From Ignavibacteriales bacterium (GTDB lineage Bacteria > Bacteroidota > Ignavibacteria > Ignavibacteriales > Ignavibacteriaceae): a DNA stretch of 64,000 nt. Below are positions 8,632-17,947 of this stretch, piece by piece (position 1 is the first letter of the stretch; the number at the start of each line of letters is the position of its first letter). The notes beneath the pieces are model-generated. The model saw only the letters and a program-made list of their open reading frames with translations, was not told where the DNA came from and searched no databases. The DNA lies in contig DPRR01000006.1 of NCBI GenBank assembly GCA_003538625.1, positions 248,001 to 312,000 on the forward strand. The letters run 5' to 3'. Position numbers and translations under genes: made by a program.

Positions 8632-9735
8632 ATGATAGAACAAACTTCAACTGAGGAATCTGTAACCAGGACATTACTTAAAGGATTAACCCTTAAAGAA
8701 TTAAAAGACTTTTTTACGGCTGCCGGGGAAAAAAGATTTCGAGGCGATCAGGTTTTTGAGTGGATATACGGACACATGGCGCAAAGTTTTGATGAGATGT
8801 CTACTATACCAAACTACTTAAGAAAAAAACTTAATCTTTACTGCGAACTAAATACCCTCACACTTGTTTCAACTGAAATATCAAAAAGAACAGGAACTAA
8901 AAAATACTTATTTAAAACGCACGATGATCTTATTGTTGAGTCCGTAATCATTCCTGAAGTTAAACGAACTACTTTATGTATTTCCACTCAAGTTGGATGC
9001 CCTTTAGATTGCCAGTTTTGTGCAACGGGTTTAATGGGTTATAAAAGAAATCTTTCTTCAGGCGAAATACTAGATCAGTTTTTGATGGCTTCAGTTGAGT
9101 ACGGGAAAAATAAAATTTCAAATATTGTTTATATGGGAATGGGCGAACCATTACTTAATTATACCAATACATTAAAAACCCTTCAGATATTTGCTGAACA
9201 AAAAACTAAAGACATAAGCCTAAGACGTTTAACAGTATCCACCGCAGGAATTGCGCCAAAAATTATTGAGCTTGCTGACAGTGGTTTGAAAGTAAAACTT
9301 GCATTGTCTCTTCATTCAATGTTTGATGAAACCCGGAACAAAATTATGCCGATTAATAAGAAGTACTCTTTGGCGGAAAATCTTGAAGCAGTAAGATATT
9401 ATGCCAAACAGACTGACACGCGCATAACTTTTGAATACGTGATGTTAAAAGACATTAATGATAGAACTGATGACCTTAACGCACTTATCAAATTATGTAA
9501 ATCACTGCCCTGTAAAATTAATGTCATTCCTTTTAATTCAATATCACACATGGCTCCCACAGGTCTTGCTCATGAATTACAGCCATCGCAGAAATTCCGT
9601 GTTGATGAATTTGTTAAAACATTAAGAGATAATGATATCGTTGTAATGGTAAGATATACGCAAGGAGATGATATTGCTGCTGCTTGCGGTCAACTGGCAT
9701 ACAAGTTTGAAAAGAACTCCAAAGTAGATGCGTAA
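8632..9735 (+). CDS. rlmN: Dual-specificity RNA methyltransferase RlmN
   Basis: Radical SAM enzyme that methylates C2 of adenosine 2503 in 23S rRNA and A37 in some tRNAs. The length of 367 residues is typical. The radical SAM cysteines are Cys123, Cys127 and Cys130 (CPLDCQFC), followed by the SAM-binding GMGEPLLN motif. The methyl-carrying cysteine pair of the family is complete with Cys352 in AAACGQL near the C-terminus. It is the first gene of a two-gene plus-strand unit; the next methyltransferase overlaps it by eight bases. It diverges from the acyl-CoA dehydrogenase gene. Confidence 0.96.
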   Translation: MIEQTSTEESVTRTLLKGLTLKELKDFFTAAGEKRFRGDQVFEWIYGHMAQSFDEMSTIPNYLRKKLNLYCELNTLTLVSTEISKRTGTKKYLFKTHDDLIVESVIIPEVKRTTLCISTQVGCPLDCQFCATGLMGYKRNLSSGEILDQFLMASVEYGKNKISNIVYMGMGEPLLNYTNTLKTLQIFAEQKTKDISLRRLTVSTAGIAPKIIELADSGLKVKLALSLHSMFDETRNKIMPINKKYSLAENLEAVRYYAKQTDTRITFEYVMLKDINDRTDDLNALIKLCKSLPCKINVIPFNSISHMAPTGLAHELQPSQKFRVDEFVKTLRDNDIVVMVRYTQGDDIAAACGQLAYKFEKNSKVDA

Positions 9736-10285
9736 ACTAACACACGACGAAATTTCTTTAAATAGAAACACTCTTGAAACCCTTCATACAATTAATAAAC
9801 TGCCAGTAACAGTTATATTAAATTCCATAAGAAGCTCATACAACGTCGGTTCGATATTCAGAACTTCTGATGGAGCAATGATTGAAAAATTAATTCTGTG
9901 CGGTTACACGCCTCATCCCCCGAAAGATGATGCGATGAAAGGTAATAAAGATATTCTTAAAACTGCTTTAGGATCAACAAAAAGTGTAAGTTGGGAATAT
10001 GTAAAAAATCCTATTGATGCAATAAATAAACTTAAAACGCAAGGAATAAAAATTTGCGCACTTGAGTTGACAGAAAACAGTAAACCTTATTATGAACTAA
10101 CAAAGGATGATCTTCCACTTTGTTTGATTATAGGAAATGAGATTACCGGTGTTTCTCAAGAGGTTTTAGACTTATGCGATTATTCAATTGAAATTCCACA
10201 ATATGGAATTAAACAATCTTTGAATGTTGCAGTTGCTTATGGAATAGCTTTGTTTGAATTAAGAAAAATATTTGATGCCAAATAA
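9728..10285 (+). CDS. SpoU/TrmH-type RNA methyltransferase
   Basis: SPOUT-class SAM-dependent 2'-O-methyltransferase of 185 residues. Motif 1 is around residues 31-46 (LNSIRSSYNVGSIFRTSD), motif 2 is LIIGNEITGV around 131-140, and motif 3 is IPQYGIKQSLNVAVAYGIA near 157-175. These place it with TrmH/SpoU, but the target nucleotide (tRNA G18, tRNA position 34 or rRNA) cannot be chosen from sequence. It lacks the N-terminal substrate-binding domain of RlmB. The start overlaps rlmN by eight bases, so the two RNA-modification genes are co-translated. Its stop lies three bases from the stop of the convergent gene. Confidence 0.9.
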   Translation: MRKLTHDEISLNRNTLETLHTINKLPVTVILNSIRSSYNVGSIFRTSDGAMIEKLILCGYTPHPPKDDAMKGNKDILKTALGSTKSVSWEYVKNPIDAINKLKTQGIKICALELTENSKPYYELTKDDLPLCLIIGNEITGVSQEVLDLCDYSIEIPQYGIKQSLNVAVAYGIALFELRKIFDAK

Positions 10286-10288
10286 TAT

Positions 10289-10945
10289 TTAGACGGCAGC
10301 TGTAAAAAATTCTTCTCCATTATCTTTAGTATGTATCAATAACAAGTTTGCCCTTACCATTTTTACTAATGTTCGCGATGCTCTTCTTTCTGAAATATTA
10401 ACAAGATTACTCAACTCATTTACACTTATTCTCTCAGTTTTTGCCAGATAATCAAAAACAGTTTTTTCGATAGGGCCAAACACATATTTTTTTAAAGCAG
10501 CCTTATTGAATTGGGAACGTAGAATACGAATCATTTCTTTGCTGGCCTGTACACTTTTGTCATTTACACGAATGGGAACAATTGCTGTGTTTATATCAAG
10601 TTCGGATTTAAAATCCTGGATTCTGTGAGGTTTTTTTTCAGATTCCGGAATGGTAACAATTACTATCTCTCTACTATTAACTTCTTTATATTCAATTATA
10701 AACTCCACTGCAGGCTCGCAAAAATCAGAAGCTGTAACATTTACTAACTCAAACGTTTCTTTTTCACTTTCAACACCAACTATTTTTTTGTCATCATCAA
10801 TGCCAAATAAAATATAACCACCTTTTGTGTTTGCAAATGCCAATAATTCTCGTGCAATCTTATCGTGGGTCGAAAATTTTCTTTTAAATTCAACTTGTAT
10901 ATTTTCACCTTCTTCAATAAGGTCTAACAATTCCTTGTATCGCAT
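10289..10945 (-). CDS. AlbA_2-domain putative DNA-binding protein
   Basis: A 218-residue protein with an N-terminal AlbA_2 (Schlafen-like) domain, seen as VEFKRKFS, ELLAFANTKGGYILFGIDDD and the following GVESEK. A C-terminal winged-helix-like segment (about 155-215; ISVNELSNLVNISERRASRT) follows. Such proteins are usually annotated as ATP-binding or transcriptional regulators, but few have been characterised. It sits in minus orientation downstream of the SprE-like gene, with 32 bases between. The target is unknown. Confidence 0.8.
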   Translation of the reverse strand: MRYKELLDLIEEGENIQVEFKRKFSTHDKIARELLAFANTKGGYILFGIDDDKKIVGVESEKETFELVNVTASDFCEPAVEFIIEYKEVNSREIVIVTIPESEKKPHRIQDFKSELDINTAIVPIRVNDKSVQASKEMIRILRSQFNKAALKKYVFGPIEKTVFDYLAKTERISVNELSNLVNISERRASRTLVKMVRANLLLIHTKDNGEEFFTAAV

Positions 10946-10977
10946 TTTTGGCAGGTCTATTAAATAATCTTTAATGA

Positions 10978-13377
10978 TTAATTGAAATGCTTACGTGGAT
11001 CCCAAAGTGGTTCAAGTTTCTTTTTGGAAGTTATTCCAACAGGTTTTTCAGTTTCATTTATTTGGTTATCAGAAGTACCAACTGTTTCGGTATCAATATT
11101 ATTAGCATCACCAACAGTTCCTGTTTCAGGTTCAGTTAAGTTTTCTGAATTATCTTCTGTATTTAACGCGACAATAATAGAGTCAGTACCGAATTGATTT
11201 AATGCTTTCAAACTATCTTCTAATGCTTTTTTAATCCTTGCTTTTTCCTGCTTATAGGTTGTAACTTTTTTAGCAACATTTTTTACATAAAGACTTGTCG
11301 GATATTTTGCTATCAATGTATCATAAATTGAAGCAGCAGAATCCGGTAAAAACAAATCGTTCTCTAATATCCAACCTGTAGCAAAAAGTGCCTGTGGTGC
11401 CACGGTCGATTTTGGATATTCATGATAAATCCCAAAAAATTTATTTAAAGACTGCGAATAATCTCCTGATAACATTAAATCTTCGGCAGAAGCATACTGA
11501 TCCTTTGCGGGATCAAAGTTTAAATCGATTAACGGCTTATCCAGTTTATTAGCAGCAGCATTTACAATCGTCCTATCCTTATACTCAGTATAAATTATGT
11601 TGAACAAACTATCTGCTTTTGGTCTATCATTTATTGTTAAATAGTAACTACCCATTGCATATAAAGTATTGGGATAATAGACCGGTGATTGATAGTCATC
11701 TAATATTTTTTTGTAAAGCGTATATGATGAGTCAGGTACGTTTAAATCCGTTAAAAATAAATTGCCTAACTCAAGGGTACTTTTTGCCAAAATAGTCTTT
11801 GCGGAATCAACAGTTATCTTAAGTTTTTGAGGTGGATTTTTTTTGAACTTAACACTATCTAGTTTAATAGTTGTTTGGGTTTTATTAAAAATATTATTGG
11901 GGTTTTTGGGATCTTTAAGTTCTGCCAAATGTTTTTGCTTTAATGAATCCAGCATAATTTTCTTTAGCCCAACAGTATCCTTTACATCAAACAGCCCTAT
12001 TTGAATAAGACTATCAATCTTAATTAAACTATCCCGCACAAAAATTGAATCCTTTATAAATGTAGAATCGGGAATAATAAGATTGTTCTTAGCAAACATT
12101 GTGTCTGCCCCTTTCCAAATATCCTGCATTTCTTTTTTTGCAAGATAATCCTCCAGAAGTTTTAGAGAATCTGCAACATAAGCTGATGAATCATTTAAAA
12201 AGATATCCGGATGCTGGGTGTAATATAGCTGCCGATCAAATTTGTTTATTTCTTTACGCAATCTTGAGTATTTAGCAAAGAGCAAATTATTACTTTTTGC
12301 TTTTTCAAGATATTCTAATGGTGCATTTGATGCTGTGGATTTTGAATAATAATATCCGGCACTATCATAATTTAAAAATCTTGTCCTGTATAATTCACCC
12401 ATTTCAAAGTTTGAGGCAGAAGCAAATGGTGTGTTTTTGTAAGTAGTATCAACCATCCTGAATTGATCGTATGCTTCATTATATTTTCCAAGTAGAACAA
12501 GAGTTTTTCCAATTTCAAAATCTATTTCAGTATAGGCGGTTGAAAATTTATCTTTTGTTCGGATATCCTGAAAAACTTCAAGCGCTTTTTCAGTTTGTCC
12601 TGCATCACGAAGAGCGTTGGCATATTTTATTGTAGCACTAACTTCAAGATCAAAATCAGGCTCATTATCAAAAACTTTTTGATAAGCTAAAATTGCATTG
12701 TCTTTTTCATCTATTAATGTATAGAGGTTACCTAATTCATAATAGATCTGTGCACGAACGACATCATCGTCATAAACCTCGGCAAATTCATTTGCAAGAC
12801 TGATAGCAAGCGAGTAATTTTTTCCCTTTATCCTGTACCTTATCTCCTGAACATAAGAATCTTTAACAATATTGTCGTAACCTTTTTCAACTGCGTTAGC
12901 ACGGACCTCACCAATAAGTTTAAGTGCCTGATCATACTCTCTAAGCTCAAATAAATTTTTTGCTATCCAAAGATTTGTCTCGGTAATAATTTCATCGTCA
13001 TCGCTATTTGTAGCAAGAAGTTCTTCAAATTTTCTTTTTGATTTTTGATAATTATTCTGATAATAAAAAGATTTTCCAAGCATCATTAGTGCTTCATCAA
13101 CATAAGAAGAGGTAGAGTAAAATTGCAGCAGCTTTGAGCTTTTTTCTACAACTTTTACAAGCGCTTGTTTGGCAGTACCTGGAATTAAAAGAGGTTCGTT
13201 AGAAAAGAGGTCTCGCTTTTGGGAAAGTATTTCAGTTTCTGCATCTTCAAAAAGTGATGCAGTGTTAAAATAAAGATTGAAATAAGTGGTAAAATTATCC
13301 CAAACTGAGCATCCGCTCATTAATAGCAGAAGAAATGATATTGCAGTAAACTTAATTGTTTTGTTTCTAAAATTCAT
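10978..13377 (-). CDS. SprE/PorW-like TPR lipoprotein
   Basis: A 799-residue exported lipoprotein: signal peptide with lipobox LLLMSGC (Cys23), then YFNLYFNTASLFEDAE, then many TPR-type helical repeats (about 60-370 and 520-690), with a charged Lys/Asp-rich middle and a low-complexity tail ending WDPRKHFN. The YFNxYFN opening and TPR architecture match SprE/PorW, a lipoprotein needed for type IX secretion and gliding in Bacteroidota. The assignment rests on architecture and that motif, so it is moderate. A T9SS sorting domain elsewhere in the window (32.5 kb) supports a functional T9SS in this genome. Confidence 0.72.
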   Translation of the reverse strand: MNFRNKTIKFTAISFLLLLMSGCSVWDNFTTYFNLYFNTASLFEDAETEILSQKRDLFSNEPLLIPGTAKQALVKVVEKSSKLLQFYSTSSYVDEALMMLGKSFYYQNNYQKSKRKFEELLATNSDDDEIITETNLWIAKNLFELREYDQALKLIGEVRANAVEKGYDNIVKDSYVQEIRYRIKGKNYSLAISLANEFAEVYDDDVVRAQIYYELGNLYTLIDEKDNAILAYQKVFDNEPDFDLEVSATIKYANALRDAGQTEKALEVFQDIRTKDKFSTAYTEIDFEIGKTLVLLGKYNEAYDQFRMVDTTYKNTPFASASNFEMGELYRTRFLNYDSAGYYYSKSTASNAPLEYLEKAKSNNLLFAKYSRLRKEINKFDRQLYYTQHPDIFLNDSSAYVADSLKLLEDYLAKKEMQDIWKGADTMFAKNNLIIPDSTFIKDSIFVRDSLIKIDSLIQIGLFDVKDTVGLKKIMLDSLKQKHLAELKDPKNPNNIFNKTQTTIKLDSVKFKKNPPQKLKITVDSAKTILAKSTLELGNLFLTDLNVPDSSYTLYKKILDDYQSPVYYPNTLYAMGSYYLTINDRPKADSLFNIIYTEYKDRTIVNAAANKLDKPLIDLNFDPAKDQYASAEDLMLSGDYSQSLNKFFGIYHEYPKSTVAPQALFATGWILENDLFLPDSAASIYDTLIAKYPTSLYVKNVAKKVTTYKQEKARIKKALEDSLKALNQFGTDSIIVALNTEDNSENLTEPETGTVGDANNIDTETVGTSDNQINETEKPVGITSKKKLEPLWDPRKHFN

Positions 13378-13423
13378 ATGTTAAGCTATTAAACCGGATG
13401 AAAAAGAAAAAGGCATTTTTTTT

Positions 13424-13762
13424 CTACAAAGCCTGGCTGCCGGATTCTTCCGTTCTAATTCTTATTACATCCTGAACATCAGAAATAAATATTTTTCCAT
13501 CACCAACCTGTCCGGTTTTTGCCGTTCTAAGAATTGCCTCTATAGCTTTATCCAACAATGAATCATCAACAACTATTTCAATTTTTATCTTTGGAATAAA
13601 TTCAATTTGATATTCACTGCCACGATAGGTTTCAGTATGTCCTTTCTGTCTTCCGTAACCTCTCACTTCAGATATTGTAAGTCCGCGTATTCCTTCCTCT
13701 ACTAATGCCTCTTTAACTTCATCAAGTTTAAATGGGCGGATAATTGCTTCGATCTTTTTCAT
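13424..13762 (-). CDS. glnB: Nitrogen regulatory protein PII
   Basis: Trimeric signal protein that senses 2-oxoglutarate, ATP/ADP and glutamine status and controls GlnE, NtrB and AmtB. The length of 112 residues is exact for the family. The T-loop GRQKGHTETYRGSEY carries the uridylylatable Tyr51; the B-loop TGQVGDGKIF and C-loop IRIRTEE are intact. It is closer to GlnB than GlnK by eye, but no amtB is adjacent. It starts 12 bases after secA and has CGGAG before the ATG. The adenylyltransferase GlnE, a known PII partner, is encoded about 4 kb away on the other strand. Confidence 0.94.
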   Translation of the reverse strand: MKKIEAIIRPFKLDEVKEALVEEGIRGLTISEVRGYGRQKGHTETYRGSEYQIEFIPKIKIEIVVDDSLLDKAIEAILRTAKTGQVGDGKIFISDVQDVIRIRTEESGSQAL

Positions 13763-13774
13763 TACAGACTCCGG

Positions 13775-16700
13775 TTAAGATTTACCGTGACATTGTTTAT
13801 ACTTTTTACCGCTTCCGCATGGGCAAGGATCGTTTCTTCCCACTTTTTGTTCAACTCTAACAGTCTGAACTTTGCCTTCAGCATTTGTTTGAGGCGGACG
13901 GTTTGACAATCCTATATTTTCAGTGCTTTGTTTACTCTCCATCATTCTTGTTGGAACAGTTCTTCTTCTCTGGACTTCTTCGGCTGCTTGCGGAAAGAAT
14001 TTAAATGCAAAAGAAACCGATTCATTTCTTATCTGATTTAAAAGCTCAACAAATAATTTAAATGCTTCGCCTTTGTATTCGATCAGAGGATCTTTTTGTC
14101 CATATGCTCTTAAACCGATGCCCTCTTTAAGGTCATCCATTTCCCGGAGATGCTCTTTCCATTTATGATCAAGTACGCTTAATACAGCATATCGTTCCAA
14201 CCTTGCCATCAATTCAGAACCAAGCATCTCTTCTTTTCGTTTATAAAAATCCTGGGCAGCTTCTACTATTTTGTTTTTAACGCCATCTTTCCCTAGTGAT
14301 TCAAATTCTTCCGGTTCAAGCTTAATATCCACAAGAAGATTTTGAAGAACCTGTTCTTTGATCGCATTTATATTTACATCTTCAAAATTCTTATCAACTA
14401 TTTCCTCAATCATTTCATCCATAAGATCAAGAAGTTCACTTTTTAATCTATCACCCTGTAAGGCTTTTTTTCTGCGCGAATAAATTACCTCACGCTGTGA
14501 GTTCATAGTATTATCGTACTCTAATAATCTTTTTCTTATGGCAAAGTTGTTTTCTTCAACTTTTTTCTGAGCACGCTCCACCGATTTGCTTATCATTGGG
14601 TGCTGAATTACTTCGCCCTCTTTAATTCCTATTCTTTCCATAACAGAAGAAATTCTATCACTTCCAAACAAACGCATCAGGTCATCTTCAAGTGACAGAT
14701 AAAATTTGGATGTTCCCGGATCACCTTGTCTTCCCGCTCTACCACGTAACTGTCTATCAATTCTTCTTGATTCATGTCTTTCTGTACCAAGAATATAAAG
14801 TCCTCCTTTGTCAACTACACCTGCTCCAAGTTTAATATCGGTACCTCTGCCTGCCATGTTTGTTGCAATTGTAACTGCACTTAATTCACCGGCGTGCTGC
14901 ACAACCTCAGCTTCCTTTTGATGCTGTTTGGCATTAAGAACATTATGTTGCACACCCTTACGTTTAAGCATTCTGCTTAATGTCTCCGAAACTTCCACTG
15001 ATGTTGTACCAACGAGCACGGGTCTGCCTTCTTTTTTCAGATTCTCAATCTGATCTATAATTGCGTTATATTTTTCTCTTTTGGTTTTGTAAACCGCATC
15101 ATCCTGATCATCTCTTACAACTGGTTTATTTGTTGGAATAACCACAACTTCCAGTTTATAAATTTCGTAAAATTCTCCTTCTTCGGTTTCAGCGGTACCG
15201 GTCATTCCCGCAAGTTTGTTATACATCCTAAAATAATTCTGAAGTGTTATGGTAGCAAGCGTTTGTGAATCTCTTTCTACTTTAACATTTTCTTTAGCCT
15301 CAATTGCCTGGTGTAAGCCATCGCTGTAGCGCCTGCCTGGTAAAACACGACCGGTAAACTCATCTACGATTGCTATCTTTCCTTCTTCAGTAACAACGTA
15401 CTCTACATCTTTTTCAAAGAGAGTATATGCTTTAAGCAGTTGATTAAGAGTATGGATTCTATCACTGGCTTCAGAATATTTTTTATAAAGTGCGTCTTTT
15501 CGTTTTACTTTTTCCTCGAGCGACATTGTATCATCATTTTCGAATTTGCTTATTTCATATCCAAGATCAGGGAGTATAAAATATTCTTTTTCAAGTCCGC
15601 TGCCTTTTGCAAGTTCTTCTCTTCCTTTTTCGGTTAGATCAATTTGATTACTTTTTTCATCGATGACAAAATAAAGTTCGTCATCTATAATGTGCATATT
15701 TTTCCCTTTTTCTCTCAGATACTCCATTTCTGTACTTTGCACTAATCTTTTATTACCCGGTTCTGAAAAAACTTTTGCAAGTTTATTATTTTTAGGCAAT
15801 CCTCTTTGTGCACGGAAAAGTAAAACGCCGGCTTCTGTTTCGTTACTTCCATTATTTAACATTTCTTCAGCCTGCTGAACAAGTGTTGCAACGAGATTTT
15901 TCTGAAGTCTGTATAATCTTTCAATCCTAGGTTTCATATCATTAAACTGATGATCATCACGATCCACCGGACCGGAAATGATAAGAGGAGTTCTTGCTTC
16001 ATCAATCAAAACTGAGTCAACTTCATCAACGATTGCGTAGTTATGTACTCTTTGAACTTGTTGTGATAAATCGACTGACATATTATCACGCAGATAATCG
16101 AAACCAAATTCATTATTAGTTCCATAAGTAATATCGCAGGCATATTGCTGCTGGCGCTGGGTTGAATCCATAGTATTAAGTATTACACCAACTGTTAACC
16201 CATGGTATCTAAAAATCTCTCCCATCCACTCGCTGTCTCGTTTGGCAAGATAATCATTAACAGTAACCAGGTGAACACCTCTTCCTGTTAAAGAATTAAG
16301 ATACATCGGTAATGTTGCAACAAGTGTTTTACCTTCACCTGTGCCCATCTCTGCAATTTTACCTTGATGAAGCACGATTCCACCAATTAGCTGAACATCA
16401 TACGGAACCATATCCCAGGTAATTTTATTCCCCGCAACAGTCCAGCTGGTTCCAACTAATCTCTGGCAGGTTGATTTTACGACAGCAAAAGCTTCCGGTA
16501 AAAGTTCATCAAGAATTTCTTCATATTCGTCATTAAGTTTTTCATCAAGCACATCCAACTCGTCGTAAGTTTTGTTACGGTCAAAATCCTCATCCGACTG
16601 CAAGCGGGTTTTTAATTCAGCAATCTGTTTTCTCGTTTCTTCGGTGTGTGCCTGAATTTTATCTCTGAATTCTTTTGTTTTATTTCTTAATTCATCATCG

Positions 16701-16813
16701 GAAAGATTTTTTATAGTTTCATAATGATTATTAATTTCCTCAACAATTGGCCGAAGCAGTTTAAGATCTTTTTCATACTTATCGCCAAATATTTTTTTAA
16801 TCAATTTTAACAT
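13775..16813 (-). CDS. secA: Preprotein translocase ATPase SecA
   Basis: Motor ATPase that drives proteins through SecYEG. The protein has 1012 residues, longer than E. coli SecA as is usual in this superphylum. Seen in order: Walker A MGTGEGKT near 157-164, TYGTNNEFGFDYLRDN, VDEVDSVLIDEARTPLIISG, the long preprotein cross-linking region with a family-specific insertion, NMAGRGTDIKLG, GRAGRQGDPG and the C-terminal zinc motif CPCGSGKKYKQCH. It lies directly upstream of glnB. The other Sec component here is secG at 46.2 kb. Confidence 0.98.
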   Translation of the reverse strand: MLKLIKKIFGDKYEKDLKLLRPIVEEINNHYETIKNLSDDELRNKTKEFRDKIQAHTEETRKQIAELKTRLQSDEDFDRNKTYDELDVLDEKLNDEYEEILDELLPEAFAVVKSTCQRLVGTSWTVAGNKITWDMVPYDVQLIGGIVLHQGKIAEMGTGEGKTLVATLPMYLNSLTGRGVHLVTVNDYLAKRDSEWMGEIFRYHGLTVGVILNTMDSTQRQQQYACDITYGTNNEFGFDYLRDNMSVDLSQQVQRVHNYAIVDEVDSVLIDEARTPLIISGPVDRDDHQFNDMKPRIERLYRLQKNLVATLVQQAEEMLNNGSNETEAGVLLFRAQRGLPKNNKLAKVFSEPGNKRLVQSTEMEYLREKGKNMHIIDDELYFVIDEKSNQIDLTEKGREELAKGSGLEKEYFILPDLGYEISKFENDDTMSLEEKVKRKDALYKKYSEASDRIHTLNQLLKAYTLFEKDVEYVVTEEGKIAIVDEFTGRVLPGRRYSDGLHQAIEAKENVKVERDSQTLATITLQNYFRMYNKLAGMTGTAETEEGEFYEIYKLEVVVIPTNKPVVRDDQDDAVYKTKREKYNAIIDQIENLKKEGRPVLVGTTSVEVSETLSRMLKRKGVQHNVLNAKQHQKEAEVVQHAGELSAVTIATNMAGRGTDIKLGAGVVDKGGLYILGTERHESRRIDRQLRGRAGRQGDPGTSKFYLSLEDDLMRLFGSDRISSVMERIGIKEGEVIQHPMISKSVERAQKKVEENNFAIRKRLLEYDNTMNSQREVIYSRRKKALQGDRLKSELLDLMDEMIEEIVDKNFEDVNINAIKEQVLQNLLVDIKLEPEEFESLGKDGVKNKIVEAAQDFYKRKEEMLGSELMARLERYAVLSVLDHKWKEHLREMDDLKEGIGLRAYGQKDPLIEYKGEAFKLFVELLNQIRNESVSFAFKFFPQAAEEVQRRRTVPTRMMESKQSTENIGLSNRPPQTNAEGKVQTVRVEQKVGRNDPCPCGSGKKYKQCHGKS

Positions 16814-17070
16814 TTCGTACCCGTATCTCCTGGTAATTATATAATGAAAAATTAAATATAGATGATTTGATATACAATTTAAGAATAATTGGGTTAAGAG
16901 TTAACAGAAAAGGTGACTCCTTTAAATAGCATTTTACTGCAAAATGAGCAGTATCACTCGGCTTTTAACATCAATTTGATTGTTAATACCTTTTCCGGAT
17001 TGAGAAAATAAGTGTCTAAGTTTGATAAATTAAAGTATTACTTCTAAGCACTATTTAATCTCAAGATCAA

Positions 17071-17862
17071 TTATAAAATACCAAGCTCTTTAAGAATATT
17101 AAACGTAATTTCTTTTCTTGATACAAATCCCTCTTCAGGTTTTTTTGATTCCAGATTTAAAGCAAAGAAATAAACATCGTCTCCTTTTTCAACATAACCA
17201 ACAAACCAGCCTACCTGATCTTCAACTCTTATTGCCCAACCTGTTTTTGCACGTAAGGTATAATTTTTTGTTTGATCATAAATCATAATTTTCTTTACAA
17301 TATCCATAGTTCGATTGGAAAATTTAAGCTGATTCAGATAAAGTTTTTTTAACATTTCTATTTGCTCATCTGCAGAAATTCTAATTCCGCCATCCAGCCA
17401 AAATTTATCTATCCCGCCAGAAATATTTTCATTTCCATAATGATTAATAGAAATATATTGCTGCATTTTTTCTTCACCAATTCTCCTTGCCAATTCCTGA
17501 TAAAACCATACCGCAGAATATTTGAATGCATTAACCATATCAAGATCCTGATTCCACATATCATAGAACCTCTTGACGCTATCCCATTTAAAAATTTCAA
17601 ATTCATCTTTTACTATTCCGGTTTCCAATCCAACAAGCGAATTAAATATTTTAAATGTTGAAGCCGGGATAAATCTTTCTGAACATCTGGAAGGATTGTA
17701 TTTTAGGTAAGAATTATTTTTCAGATCATAAAGGACAAAACAACCTTCGTGTCCATATTCATCAAAATATTTTTTAAAATCATTTCGTTCCTCAAAATTC
17801 TGGCTTTGCAATACCGAAGTGATAAATAAAAGTAGAATCACAGTTACAAGTAATTGTTTCAT
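17071..17862 (-). CDS. Class D (OXA-type) beta-lactamase
   Basis: Periplasmic serine hydrolase of about 263 residues from the chosen start. A signal peptide (MKQLLVTVILLLFITSVLQSQ) is followed by every class D motif: STFK with Ser68 and Lys71, SAV in KYSAVWFYQE, YGN in HYGNENISGG, then FWLDG and KTGWA. So it should be catalytically competent; penicillins are the usual substrates, but the spectrum cannot be read from sequence. The ATG at 17862 was chosen over an upstream one at 17931 because it starts a proper signal peptide and has AGGA eight bases before it. It diverges from glnE, with 85 bases between. Base use resembles its neighbours, so recent transfer is not evident. Confidence 0.9.
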   Translation of the reverse strand: MKQLLVTVILLLFITSVLQSQNFEERNDFKKYFDEYGHEGCFVLYDLKNNSYLKYNPSRCSERFIPASTFKIFNSLVGLETGIVKDEFEIFKWDSVKRFYDMWNQDLDMVNAFKYSAVWFYQELARRIGEEKMQQYISINHYGNENISGGIDKFWLDGGIRISADEQIEMLKKLYLNQLKFSNRTMDIVKKIMIYDQTKNYTLRAKTGWAIRVEDQVGWFVGYVEKGDDVYFFALNLESKKPEEGFVSRKEITFNILKELGIL

Positions 17863-17947
17863 AATTAATCCTATTAAAGTTGAGAATAATCTTTTAATTA
17901 TTTGCTGTTTAATATTAGATTCCTGTAACAAAAAAACAAAATTTCAG

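Noticed and set aside
17863..17931. N-terminal extension of the beta-lactamase
   Set aside because: It would bury the signal peptide and lacks a ribosome binding site; the ATG at 17862 is better supported.
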